A stretch of 48,876 nucleotides of DNA from Rhodothermales bacterium (GCA_041391505.1 JAWKNW010000033.1:1-48876); one strand, 5' to 3'; shown: positions 25,015 to 32,778, numbered from the stretch's first letter. Numbers and translations: made by a program. Notes: generated from the letters alone by a model not told the origin.

Positions 25015-25736
25015 GCGGCGCCTCGCGCGAGCTGGACGAACACGTCGTTCATGGAGCCGGCCGCGAAGGTTTTCTTCAGCCCGCCGGGTGTGTCGAGCGC
25101 CTCGATCCGGCCGTCTACCATGATGGAAACCCGATCGCAGTACTCCGCCTCGTCCATGTAATGGGTGGTGACGAAGACCGTCACGCCGCGGGAGGCGGCT
25201 TCGTAGATCATGTCCCAGAACTGCCGGCGCGTGATGGGATCGACGCCGCCCGTGGGCTCGTCCAGAAAGACGACCTTCGGGTCGTGGAGGACGGCGATGG
25301 AGAACGCCAGCTTCTGCCGCCATCCGAGCGGCAGCGCCTTGATACGGGTGTCGGCCGCCGCGTCCAGTTCGAGGCGATCGAGCAGCGGGCCCGTTTTTTC
25401 GCGGATCGTTTGCAGCGAGAGCCCGTAGATCCCGCCGTAAAACCGGATGTTTTCGCGGATGGTGAGGTCTTCGTAGAGCGAGAACCGCTGGCTCATGTAG
25501 CCGATCTCCCGCTTGATCCGGTCGGGCTGGGTGGCGACGTCGTACCCCGCCACGGTCGCCTTCCCCGAAGAAGGCGCGAGCAGTCCGGTGAGCATCTTCA
25601 TGCACGTCGTTTTGCCGGCCCCGTTGGCGCCGAGGAAGCCGAAGATTTCGCCCCGGTCCACGTGGAACGAGACGTGATCGACGGCGGTGAAGGCGCCGAA
25701 GGTCCGCGTGAGGTTATCGACTTCGATGATCGGCAT
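25011..25736 (-). CDS. ABC ATPase, second nucleotide-binding subunit of the exporter
   Basis: The 241-residue ATPase has Walker A GANGAGKTT, Walker B VVFLDEPTGGVDP and an intact H-loop TTHYMDEAEYC. The signature is degenerate: LPLGWRQKL in place of LSGGxxQ. This 'LPLG' form is what I know from the second half of the fused YbhF/RbbA-type ATPases. Together with the preceding gene it would make one canonical and one degenerate ATP site. The start overlaps the previous stop by one base (TGATG) and the stop overlaps the next start, so the three genes are translationally coupled. Confidence 0.92.
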   Translation of the reverse strand: MPIIEVDNLTRTFGAFTAVDHVSFHVDRGEIFGFLGANGAGKTTCMKMLTGLLAPSSGKATVAGYDVATQPDRIKREIGYMSQRFSLYEDLTIRENIRFYGGIYGLSLQTIREKTGPLLDRLELDAAADTRIKALPLGWRQKLAFSIAVLHDPKVVFLDEPTGGVDPITRRQFWDMIYEAASRGVTVFVTTHYMDEAEYCDRVSIMVDGRIEALDTPGGLKKTFAAGSMNDVFVQLARGAA

Positions 25737-26659
25737 CAGACAGGCTCCGGGGGTTCGTGCATGAGGGCCATGAACACATCCTCGATGCCGGCGGTGATCG
25801 GCTCGACCGTGGCGCCGGCGAAGCCGTTGGCGTCCAGATACGCCCGCAGCGCGGACGCATCGGCGTCGGGCCGCGCGTCGGCGTAATGCAGGCTTTCGCC
25901 GAACGCGTAGACGGAGATGGCATGCGGGTAGGCGCGCAGCGTCTGGATGAGGCGGTAGCGGTCGCCGGCACGGATGGCGAAGAGCGGGTGCGTGAACCGG
26001 TCGGACATGCGCTCCGGCGCATCGATCCCGAGCAGCCGCCCGTCCTGCATGAGCGCGACGCGGTCGCAGCGGCCGGCCTCGTCCATGTACGGGGTGGAGA
26101 CGACGATGGTGATGCCGCTCGCCTTGAGCCGGCGGAGCATCTCCCAGAATTCCTGGCGGGAAACGGCGTCGACGCCCGTCGTGGGTTCGTCGAGGAAGAG
26201 CACCCGCGGCCGGTGGATCAGCGCGCAGGACAGGGCGAGCTTCTGCTTCATCCCGCCCGAGAGCTGTCCGGCCCGCCGGTGCTTGAAGGGTTCGATCTGG
26301 CTGTAGATGTCGGCGATGAGGGCGTAGTTGGCTTCAACCGTCGTCCCGAAGACCCGCGCGAAAAACGTCAGGTTTTCCTCGACGGAGAGATCCGGATAGA
26401 GCGAAAAACGCCCCGGCATGTAGCCGAGCCGGAGCCGCAGGGCCCGGTAGTCCTTCACCACGTCGAGCCCATCCACCGTCGCCTCGCCGGCGTCCGGCTT
26501 GAGGAGCGTGACCAGCATCCGGAAGAGCGTCGTCTTGCCGGCGCCGTCGGGCCCGATGATGCCGAACAATTCCCCCTCGTCCACGTCGAGGCTCACCCCG
26601 TCGACCGCGATGACGTCGCCGAAGCGCCGGGTGAGGTTGGAGATCTGGATGGATGGCAT
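25736..26659 (-). CDS. ABC ATPase, first nucleotide-binding subunit of the exporter
   Basis: The 307-residue protein has Walker A GPDGAGKTT, the canonical signature LSGGMKQKLAL and Walker B VLFLDEPTTGVDA. The H-loop histidine is replaced: the sequence reads STPYMDEAGRC. A ~75-residue C-terminal extension (FAIRAGDRYRLIQTLRAYPHAISVYAFG ... VEPITAGIEDVFMALM) follows the core. This corresponds to the N-terminal half of YbhF-like fused ATPases; here the two halves are separate overlapping genes. Upstream (26660-26895) lies a 236-bp repeat-rich gap that separates it from the HlyD gene. Confidence 0.92.
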   Translation of the reverse strand: MPSIQISNLTRRFGDVIAVDGVSLDVDEGELFGIIGPDGAGKTTLFRMLVTLLKPDAGEATVDGLDVVKDYRALRLRLGYMPGRFSLYPDLSVEENLTFFARVFGTTVEANYALIADIYSQIEPFKHRRAGQLSGGMKQKLALSCALIHRPRVLFLDEPTTGVDAVSRQEFWEMLRRLKASGITIVVSTPYMDEAGRCDRVALMQDGRLLGIDAPERMSDRFTHPLFAIRAGDRYRLIQTLRAYPHAISVYAFGESLHYADARPDADASALRAYLDANGFAGATVEPITAGIEDVFMALMHEPPEPV

Positions 26660-26684
26660 CAGGGTGGCAATTAATAAAACTTGT

Positions 26685-26748
26685 CAGGAACGGCCTGCGG
26701 CCGTGGTCAGGAGGCTACGCTGGCAGGAACGGCCTGCAGCCGTCGTCA
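26685..26748. repeat. Two REP-like palindromic units
   Basis: Two 25-bp units, 26685-26709 and 26724-26748, are identical at 23 of 25 positions and lie in the same orientation. Each carries a hairpin: ACGGCC-TGC-GGCCGT in the first, ACGGC-CTGCA-GCCGT in the second. The arrangement of short paired palindromes in an intergenic gap is REP/BIME-like. No RAYT transposase is present in the window. Confidence 0.6.
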
Positions 26749-26773
26749 TGAGTCGGCAGTCATAACCAGTGTC

Positions 26774-26899
26774 GCGTCATGACCCGCGAAGCGTCATGAC
26801 CCGCGAAGCGTCACGACTCGCGAAGCGTCATGACCCACGAAGCGTCACGACTCGCGAAGCGTCATGACCCGCGAAGCGTCACTACCCGCGAAGCGTCAC
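26774..26899. repeat. 17-bp tandem repeat, 7.4 copies, overlapping the HlyD stop codon
   Basis: The unit GCGTCATGACCCGCGAA is repeated seven times without indels (26774-26892), plus a 7-bp partial copy to 26899. Variants are at the T/C of TCAT/TCAC and at CCC/CTC. The unit contains the palindromes GTCATGAC and, in some copies, TCGCGA. The last partial copy contains the TGA stop codon (26896-26898, minus strand) of the HlyD-like gene, so the array begins exactly at its 3' end. Confidence 0.9.
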
Positions 26900-27795
26900 T
26901 CCCACCGCGCCTCCCCCGGCATGCCGATCTTCAGGGCGCCGTCGGGGTTCGGGACGCGGATGTCGATGGCGTAGACGAGGTTGACGCGTTCGGCTTTGGT
27001 CTGAATCATCTTCGGGGTGAACTCGGCTTCGGACGCGATCCACACGATTTCGCCGGCGAGGGTCCGGTTGGACGTCCGGTCTTCGTCGATCAGCACGTCG
27101 ACGGGTTGGCCGAGGCGGATGTGCGGAAGCTGGTCGCCGCTGATGTAGGCGCGGAGTTCGAGGGTGTCGAGGTTTGCGATCTTGTAGAGCGGCCGGCCCG
27201 GGGCCGTTTGCTCGTACCGCTCGGTGTAGGTCGCCAGGACGGTGCCGGCGATCGGGTTCACGAGCACGCTGCGGCGGATCTGGTCGTCGATCAGCGCCAC
27301 CTGGGCGTCGAGGGCTTCCATCTCGCCGAGGATGGTGGCGTTCTGGGTGCGGATCGACTGGATCTGGCGGTCCAGCACCCGCAGCTGGCCGTCGATGTCG
27401 TCGAGCTGTTTCGGCGTCGCGGCCTGATCTTTCAGGAGCTGCTCGACGCGTTGTTTCTCCCGGAGCGCCACGTCGCGCTGGGTTTCCAGCACGTCGATCT
27501 GCGCGAGCACGCCCGCGATGCGCGAACGGACGGCGTCGCGGCTGGCGCGGATCTGGGCGCGGGACAGCGAGAGCTGCGTGGTGTCGACGAGGCCGACGAC
27601 CTGGCCGGCCTCGAGCACCCGGCCCTCGTCGGCCGAGAACGCCAGCAGCTGGCCGGCGGTCTGGGCCGAGATGATCGTCTCGGTGGCCCGGAAATTTCCG
27701 TAGGCATCGGATAGCGGCTCGCCTTGGCCGCATCCGCTCGCGAGGGCGAAGAGGACGGCGAGGGCTATCCCACCAGGTATCTTGAGCGTTTGCAT
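26896..27795 (-). CDS. HlyD/YbhG-like periplasmic adaptor lipoprotein
   Basis: The 299-residue membrane-fusion protein has a lipoprotein signal (GGIALAVLFALASGC, lipid on the Cys). It then shows a biotinyl-lipoyl-like half (TAGQLLAFSADEGRVLEAGQVVGLVD), a coiled-coil hairpin at about residues 78-185 (RSRIAGVLAQIDVLETQRDVALREKQRVEQLL, LDRQIQSIRTQNATILGEMEALDAQ) and the second lipoyl half VLVNPIAGTVLATYTERYEQTAPG. The barrel region LRAYISGDQLPHIRLGQPVDVLID and the end NPDGALKIGMPGEARWE follow. It should bridge the inner-membrane permeases to the TolC-like channel. It is 66 bp downstream of the TolC gene. Confidence 0.9.
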   Translation of the reverse strand: MQTLKIPGGIALAVLFALASGCGQGEPLSDAYGNFRATETIISAQTAGQLLAFSADEGRVLEAGQVVGLVDTTQLSLSRAQIRASRDAVRSRIAGVLAQIDVLETQRDVALREKQRVEQLLKDQAATPKQLDDIDGQLRVLDRQIQSIRTQNATILGEMEALDAQVALIDDQIRRSVLVNPIAGTVLATYTERYEQTAPGRPLYKIANLDTLELRAYISGDQLPHIRLGQPVDVLIDEDRTSNRTLAGEIVWIASEAEFTPKMIQTKAERVNLVYAIDIRVPNPDGALKIGMPGEARWE

Positions 27796-27861
27796 GAGAT
27801 TGAGCGTTCGGGGTGTACGGAAAGATCGTCGGGGCAGGGCGCCGGGGATCCGGCGCGCCCG

Positions 27862-29109
27862 TCACCAGCCATTGCCAAGTACGGTGGCATATTCAATGCG
27901 GCTTCGAAGGAGCTGCAGCGCGTGCAGGTCGCGGGTGAGCCGGGCCTGCTGCTCGGCATTCCGTTCGATGAGATAATCCGTCGCCGTCACGACGCCGTTT
28001 TCGAGCTGGCTGGCCGACGCGGACGCGATGCGGACGCGGAGACCGATGATCTCGTCATCCTGCGCGATCAAGGCTTCGAGGCGCTCCATGGCTTGCAGGT
28101 GCTCCTGCACGGCCACGTCGAGCTGGCGGGTGAAGGCCGCTTCGCGCGCGGAGACGACCTCGCGCTGGAGCGAGAGCGCGTCGCGGTCTCGCCGGCTCGC
28201 GTGCCAGTCCCAGAAGCCCCACTGGACGCGCAGGCCGAACGAATAAAACGGCTGAAACCGGTTGTCGAACAGGTCGAGCCCGGCCGGCCGGCCGTAGGCC
28301 GCTTCCACGAAGCTGGCCACGCGGGGACGCGTCTTGACGGACGCCAGCGCCTGCTGCTCGGCGAGCAGGGTCTCACTCAGGGAGAACGCCGCGTATTCCG
28401 GGCGTTTGCGCTGATTCTCGAAGACCGGTGCCGGAGGCTCCGGCCACGCCAGCGGGTCGTCGCCGACGGGTTGACCGATGAGTTCCGCAAGCACGGCCAC
28501 CGCCGTCTGCCGCGCCGATTCCGCCTCCGCGATCTGCTGGCGGATCCGCAGCTGTTCGACTGCGAGCACGTCCGCATTGCCCGGCGTCACCACGCCGGCG
28601 CGCACCTGCGCCTCGAGCCGGCTGTGCCGCGCCGCGAGATCCTCCGCGAGCGTGCCCAGGGAGGCCAGCCGCGCCTCGGCGGCCAGCGCGCCGAAATAGG
28701 CGGCATTGACCTGTTCGCGGACGCGGTATACGTCCACCTCCACATCCTGCCGCGCCATGTCGCGCTGGATGCGTTCGAGATGCTGCTGGGTGCGGGTCGC
28801 GCCGCCGTCGTACACCAGCTGATCCACATTCAGCGACACCCGGTATTGATCGTGGCTGATCTCCGGCCCCGAGACGCCGGGCAGCGCGATGGGGAACGAG
28901 GGCAGGGAGGATTGATACACGGCCTGGCTCTGCAACGACAACGACGGCAGGAAGCGGGTCGACAGATTGTCGAGCCGCAGCGCGGCGATGTCGTCCTGGA
29001 GCGCAAGCTCCTGCCGGCGCGGATGGTGCGCCTCGGCCAGCTGGTAGCAGGCTTGCAGGTGGAGCGTGTCGGCCGGAGCGAGGAGGAGAAAGGCGATGAA
29101 TGCGATCAT
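27862..29109 (-). CDS. TolC-family outer membrane efflux protein
   Basis: The 415-residue protein has a short hydrophobic N-terminus (MIAFIAFLLLAPADT). It has the two-repeat, helix-rich organisation of outer-membrane efflux proteins. The N-terminal repeat includes RFLPSLSLQSQAVYQSSL and DQYRVSLNVDQLVYDGGATRTQQHLERIQRD. The C-terminal repeat includes RPRVASFVEAAYGRP and QPFYSFGLRVQWGFWDWHASRRDRDAL, followed by VTATDYLIERNAEQQARLTRDLHALQ. It provides the outer-membrane exit duct for the tripartite exporter. Its start overlaps the TetR stop by 4 bp (ATGA), so it is translated with the regulator. Confidence 0.88.
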   Translation of the reverse strand: MIAFIAFLLLAPADTLHLQACYQLAEAHHPRRQELALQDDIAALRLDNLSTRFLPSLSLQSQAVYQSSLPSFPIALPGVSGPEISHDQYRVSLNVDQLVYDGGATRTQQHLERIQRDMARQDVEVDVYRVREQVNAAYFGALAAEARLASLGTLAEDLAARHSRLEAQVRAGVVTPGNADVLAVEQLRIRQQIAEAESARQTAVAVLAELIGQPVGDDPLAWPEPPAPVFENQRKRPEYAAFSLSETLLAEQQALASVKTRPRVASFVEAAYGRPAGLDLFDNRFQPFYSFGLRVQWGFWDWHASRRDRDALSLQREVVSAREAAFTRQLDVAVQEHLQAMERLEALIAQDDEIIGLRVRIASASASQLENGVVTATDYLIERNAEQQARLTRDLHALQLLRSRIEYATVLGNGW

Positions 29110-29711
29110 GGCACGAGGGCGTCAGTGATGAAGCGGACGACCGCTTCCTTTCGCTGGTTCAAAAACGTCAGATAGTCCGAATCGCTCATTTCGGTGATGG
29201 TCTGCACCATGGGGCGGGCGACCACCGGGAACGCGCAGAGCGCCACCAGATTGGCGAGAAAGTGCGCCGGCTCGATGGGCCGGATCTCGCCGGCCGCCAC
29301 GGCGGCCTCGATCTGCGCGCTGAGCCGCGCATACAACCCATCCGTCTGCCGGCCCATGAACTGCCGCAGCCGGTCCGGATTGCGGCGCAACTCCTCGACG
29401 ACAAAGCCGGGCAGGTGCGGATGGGCCAGCACCTGGTCGACGTATTTGTGCACGAAGCGCGCCGCCTTCTCCATCACCGGCGCGTCGCCGTCGAGCGTTT
29501 CGAGCACGGGCGCCATGACCTGCTTCGCCGCGCGGTGGAAGACGGCCTCGAAGAGCCGGTCCTTGGTGCGGTAGTAGTAGTGCAGGAGCGACTGATTGAG
29601 CCCCGCGCGGCGCGCGATTTCCTGCATGCGCGCCCCGTGAAAGCCCTTCTCGTGAAACTCGTCGGTAGCCGCCGAGAGCACCCGCCCTTCCGTCTCTTGC
29701 TGATTTTCCAT
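29106..29711 (-). CDS. TetR/AcrR-family regulator of the exporter operon
   Basis: The 201-residue protein has an N-terminal helix-turn-helix (VLSAATDEFHEKGFHGARMQ, EIARRAGLNQSLLHYYYRTKDRLFEAVF) and a helical ligand-binding C-terminal domain (FVHKYVDQVLAHPHLPGFVVEELRRNPDRL; LANLVALCAFPVVARPMV). It resembles CecR/YbiH-type regulators, which head the ybhGFSR operon in enterobacteria. Being first gene and overlapping tolC, it is likely autoregulatory. A long palindrome lies 27 bp upstream of its start codon. Confidence 0.9.
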   Translation of the reverse strand: MENQQETEGRVLSAATDEFHEKGFHGARMQEIARRAGLNQSLLHYYYRTKDRLFEAVFHRAAKQVMAPVLETLDGDAPVMEKAARFVHKYVDQVLAHPHLPGFVVEELRRNPDRLRQFMGRQTDGLYARLSAQIEAAVAAGEIRPIEPAHFLANLVALCAFPVVARPMVQTITEMSDSDYLTFLNQRKEAVVRFITDALVP

Positions 29712-29737
29712 GCGATTCGTTCTGCTTGCCGGAGCAT

Positions 29738-29773
29738 ACTAACCAGTTCAATTAAAAGATTCAACTGTTTAGT
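29738..29773 (-). promoter_or_regulatory. Candidate TetR operator overlapping the exporter promoter
   Basis: ACTAACCAGTTCAAT (29738-29752) and ATTCAACTGTTTAGT (29759-29773) are inverted copies with 13 of 15 positions matching and a 6-bp spacer. Read toward the regulator gene, TTGAAT, 17 bp and TAGTAT form a weak sigma70-like promoter within the same bases. Position, symmetry and AT content against a GC-rich background support an autoregulatory operator; binding is inferred. Confidence 0.6.
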
Positions 29774-29880
29774 CAAATTTTTTGATCAATGGCGGCGGCG
29801 TGACGGCGTGGGAGGGTTGTTTTGGGGGATGCAGGATGCAGGATTTCTCTCCAGCATCCCCGAGTCCAATCCAGGAGCCC

Positions 29881-30055
29881 GCATCCAACATCTTGCATCC
29901 AGCATCCCACATCATGCATCCCGCATCCAACATCTTGCATCCTGCATCCCGCATCTCGCATCCAACATCTTGCACCCAACATCTCGCATCCCGCATCCTG
30001 CATCCTGCATCCAACATCTCGCTTCCAGCACCCACCATCCCGCATCCCGCATCCC
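29881..30055. repeat. STRR-like array: 25 uninterrupted heptamers
   Basis: From 29881 to 30055 the sequence divides without any indel into 25 units of 7 bp. Most are GCATCC plus A, C or T; five or six are ACATCT plus T or C, and these mostly follow a unit ending in CCA. A short inverted segment (GGATGCAGGATGCAGGAT, about 29827-29844) precedes the array and can pair with it. The rest of the 29774-30223 region shows no gene I can support; open frames on both strands across the array are heptamer artefacts. Confidence 0.9.
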
Positions 30056-30223
30056 TGTTGCCGATTGAGCCAAAGACGCACCCCCCATGATCTGAACTGA
30101 TTTCGCTCCGCTTGCGGGTGATTGTATCATGGGAGTGTCCGGGGCGGCCGCTGCATAGCCCTGTCATTTCTGAAATGCCGACCCCTTTTTTACGGAGAAA
30201 GCGCGGCCTGCAAGGATCTTACG

Positions 30224-30424
30224 ATGCAAGGAACACAGACTCCATGTTGCGGCCTGTCGCGCGGCGATACCCCTGATCAGCCGGCCCAATCCCCGGATGT
30301 GCTGGCGCCGTCGTGGCAGTTTGGCGCGCAGCTTGTCGCATGGAATATCGAGAGGGGCTATTTATCGCCCCTCATCGAGCCGATACTCAGCAGACCTACT
30401 CTGGATAGAACAGTATTTGTGTGA
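30224..30424 (+). CDS. Possible small ORF translationally coupled to the glycan cluster
   Basis: This is a 66-residue frame (MQGTQTPCCGLSRGDTP... ending TLDRTVFV). A Shine-Dalgarno-like AAGGA lies 8-9 nt before the ATG. Its TGA stop overlaps the ATG at 30424 of the next gene (GTGATGG), an arrangement typical of coupled translation. I do not recognise the sequence. Its third-position GC is clearly lower than in neighbours, so it may be a leader peptide, a young or degraded gene, or chance. A hairpin with a 7-bp GAGGGGC/GCCCCTC stem (30352-30373) lies inside it. Confidence 0.3.
   Translation: MQGTQTPCCGLSRGDTPDQPAQSPDVLAPSWQFGAQLVAWNIERGYLSPLIEPILSRPTLDRTVFV
30352..30373 (+). promoter_or_regulatory. 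Hairpin in the leader of the glycan cluster
   Basis: GAGGGGC (30352-30358) pairs with GCCCCTC (30367-30373) around an 8-nt AT-rich loop, ~50 bp before the ATG at 30424. No T tract follows, so it is not a classical terminator. It could act as an attenuator or translational control element of the downstream operon; this is inference from position. Confidence 0.3.
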
Positions 30425-31626
30425 TGGATGATCACAATGGATCGATAGATGCGGCGCTCGACGTCGCGGCCCAGGAACAGCCCATGAATGGTGAAACGGT
30501 TACCGGCAAGCAGCGCCAGACGCCCGTCGCGCATCAGCGGATGATCGACTGGCTCATCGCCACGCCGGTGCGCAACACGGACCCCGGCCAGAAACGCTTC
30601 GGGTCGTTCAACCACGGCGTTCATGAAAAAACGGGACGTGTCCCGGGCCAGTACACCGAAATCACCGGTTACGGCGTGAGCCTGCTCGCGCATCTGTACC
30701 GCTGGCACCAGGAGGACCGATACCTCCAGGCGGCGCGCGAAGCCGCCGGCTTCCTGATGCGCATCCAGTTGCCCTCGGGCGCCTTCCCGCACTGCCCGGA
30801 CCCCGAAGGCACCTGTGCCGAGGGCGAGCAGTACACGTTCGACACCTCGATGTGCACGATGGGCCTGATGGATCTGTACCGGGCCGACCCGGACCCGGCC
30901 TACCTCGACAGCGCCCGGCGCGCCGGCGAGTGGCTGATGTCCATGCAGCGCGAGGACGGGGCCTTCCTGGCCAAGTTCATCCCGAAGACCGGCACGCCGA
31001 ACACCGGCAACTTCTTCGGCGACGGCAGCTGCATCCACGTCAAGAACGCCATGGCGCTCCTGAAGATAGCCGACGTCACCGGCGAAGCCGCGTTCGACGA
31101 GGCGGCGCGCAGGGTGTGCGACTATACGCTCGGGCTTCAGGCTTCGGACGGGCTGTTCTGGGCGATGCCGACCAAAGATTTCGTGTTTACGCACGCCCAT
31201 TCGTACGCCTGCGAGGGCTTCCTCTCGGCCGGCGCCTATACCGGCGACGACCGGTACACGCAGGCCGCGCTTCGCGGCATCCGCTGGTTGCAGCAGTCGC
31301 AGAACGCCGACGGTTCGGTCTACCAGGTCTATGCCGACCGCCGCGGCGTCAAACACCAGGTCCGCCGCGCCGTGGATGCCTTCAAGGCCGCCGACGCCAC
31401 GTCGCAGACGGCGCGCCTGAGCTGGCTCGCCGGCGCCGGCTTCGAGACCAATTACCGGCGCGCGATCTCCTTCATCGAATCGCAGATGTGGAGCCCGCAG
31501 GGCGGTCTCTACTACACCAAGGGTCGATTCCGCACGAACAAGATGATGTTCGCCTGGCCGGCCATGTTCGCCATCGAGGCCTTCGAGTTCCCGCGCAACG
31601 ACGTATCCCCGAAGGACCTTTTCTAG
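30424..31626 (+). CDS. Alpha/alpha-toroid (six-hairpin glycosidase-like) protein of the glycan cluster
   Basis: The product has up to 400 residues; an internal ATG at 30484 (MNGETVTG) has a better ribosome-binding site (AGGA 7 nt upstream) and may be the true start. The protein has no signal sequence. It shows repeated helical hairpins with aromatic/glycine turns (EITGYGVSLLAHLYRWHQEDRYLQAAREAAGFLMRIQ, EWLMSMQREDGAFLAKF, WLQQSQNADGSVYQ, FIESQMWSPQGGLYYTKG), the pattern of (alpha/alpha)6 toroids. No catalytic pair can be assigned with confidence. Because UDP-GlcNAc epimerase, glycosyltransferase and sulfotransferase genes follow directly, I infer a cytoplasmic role in making or trimming a surface glycan. 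Confidence 0.65.
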   Translation: MDDHNGSIDAALDVAAQEQPMNGETVTGKQRQTPVAHQRMIDWLIATPVRNTDPGQKRFGSFNHGVHEKTGRVPGQYTEITGYGVSLLAHLYRWHQEDRYLQAAREAAGFLMRIQLPSGAFPHCPDPEGTCAEGEQYTFDTSMCTMGLMDLYRADPDPAYLDSARRAGEWLMSMQREDGAFLAKFIPKTGTPNTGNFFGDGSCIHVKNAMALLKIADVTGEAAFDEAARRVCDYTLGLQASDGLFWAMPTKDFVFTHAHSYACEGFLSAGAYTGDDRYTQAALRGIRWLQQSQNADGSVYQVYADRRGVKHQVRRAVDAFKAADATSQTARLSWLAGAGFETNYRRAISFIESQMWSPQGGLYYTKGRFRTNKMMFAWPAMFAIEAFEFPRNDVSPKDLF

Positions 31627-32778
31627 ATGGACATGGAGCAGAAACGCATCAAGGTCCTCGTGATGTTCGGCACGCGGCCGGAAGCCATCAAGATGGTTCC
31701 CCTCATTCCCGAACTCCAGAAATACCCCGACATTTTCGAACCGATCGTCGTATCGACCGGGCAGCATCGCGAGATGCTGGCGCAGGTGCTGGCGCTGTTC
31801 GAGATCGAGCCCGACCACGATCTGGACGTGATGGTGCCGAATCAGACCCTCGCCGGCCTGACCTCGCGCCTCATCCAGAAGCTGGATGCGCTCTTCAGCG
31901 AGGTGAAGCCGGACGTCGTGCTGGTGCACGGCGACACGACCACCGCGCTCGCCGGCGGGCTCGCCGCCTACTACCATCAGATTCCGATAGGTCACGTGGA
32001 AGCCGGGCTGCGGACGTACGACAAATACAGTCCGTTTCCCGAGGAGATGAACCGTCATCTCGTCGATACGCTCGCCACGTTCCACTTCGCGCCGACGCAG
32101 ACGTCCGCCGACCACCTCCGCAGCGAGGGGTTGCCGGACACCTACATCCGCATCACCGGCAACACGGTCATCGACGCGCTGCAGACCGTCGTGCAGAAGC
32201 CCTGCGATCTGCCGCTCGACCTCGACTGGGGCGCCCGGCGCGTCATCCTCGTCACGGCGCACCGCCGCGAGAGCTTTGGCGAACCCCTGGAGAACATCTG
32301 CCAGGCGCTGAAGAACATCGCCGCGCAGTATCCGGATGTCGAGATCGTCTACCCGGTGCACTACAACCCCAACGTGCGGCGCACCGTGTATGCCCAGCTG
32401 GAGGGCGTGGAACGGATCCACCTGATCGACCCACTCGACTACCTGGAGTTCGCCCACATGATGGCGAAGAGCTACCTGATCCTGACCGATTCGGGCGGCA
32501 TCCAGGAAGAAGCGCCGGCGCTCGGCGTGCCGGTCCTCGTCATGCGCGACGTCACGGAGCGGCCCGAGGCCGTGGCCGCCGGCACGGTGCGCATCGTCGG
32601 CACCGACACCGCCGCTATCGAAGCGGAGGTCGACGCCCTGATGCAGCCTGCGGCGCACCGCGCCATGTCCCAGGCGATCAACCCGTACGGCGACGGGCTC
32701 GCTTCGAGCCGTATCGTTTCCATCCTCAAAGAGGCTTTTGCCCATGAACCTGCTCTGGATCCCACACAGCCCGTCTGA
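31627..32778 (+). CDS. wecB: Non-hydrolysing UDP-N-acetylglucosamine 2-epimerase
   Basis: The 383-residue protein interconverts UDP-GlcNAc and UDP-ManNAc. The N-terminal phosphate-binding loop FGTRPEAIKM is followed by VLVHGDTTTAL, GHVEAGLRTYDKYSPFPEEMNR (two conserved glutamates), ITGNTVIDAL, VTAHRRESFG (conserved His) and LTDSGGIQEEAPALGVPVLVMRDVTERPE. These are all hallmark motifs in canonical order and the length is normal. The start codon directly follows the previous stop; a second ATG two codons in is equally possible. The end overlaps the next gene by 35 bp. UDP-ManNAc would feed a surface polysaccharide or cell-wall glycan. Confidence 0.95.
   Translation: MDMEQKRIKVLVMFGTRPEAIKMVPLIPELQKYPDIFEPIVVSTGQHREMLAQVLALFEIEPDHDLDVMVPNQTLAGLTSRLIQKLDALFSEVKPDVVLVHGDTTTALAGGLAAYYHQIPIGHVEAGLRTYDKYSPFPEEMNRHLVDTLATFHFAPTQTSADHLRSEGLPDTYIRITGNTVIDALQTVVQKPCDLPLDLDWGARRVILVTAHRRESFGEPLENICQALKNIAAQYPDVEIVYPVHYNPNVRRTVYAQLEGVERIHLIDPLDYLEFAHMMAKSYLILTDSGGIQEEAPALGVPVLVMRDVTERPEAVAAGTVRIVGTDTAAIEAEVDALMQPAAHRAMSQAINPYGDGLASSRIVSILKEAFAHEPALDPTQPV

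Noticed and set aside
23923..25605. Extension of the YbhS-like permease to 560 residues
   Set aside because: The extra N-terminal part overlaps the well-supported ATPase gene on the same strand and reads as Arg/His-rich noise. The ATG at 25014 begins the usual cytoplasmic helix.
29769..30167. Open frames coding Cys/Met/Asp-rich repeat peptides on both strands
   Set aside because: They come from reading the 7-bp array in all phases; every frame is open because the unit lacks stops. There is no ribosome-binding site or conserved start.
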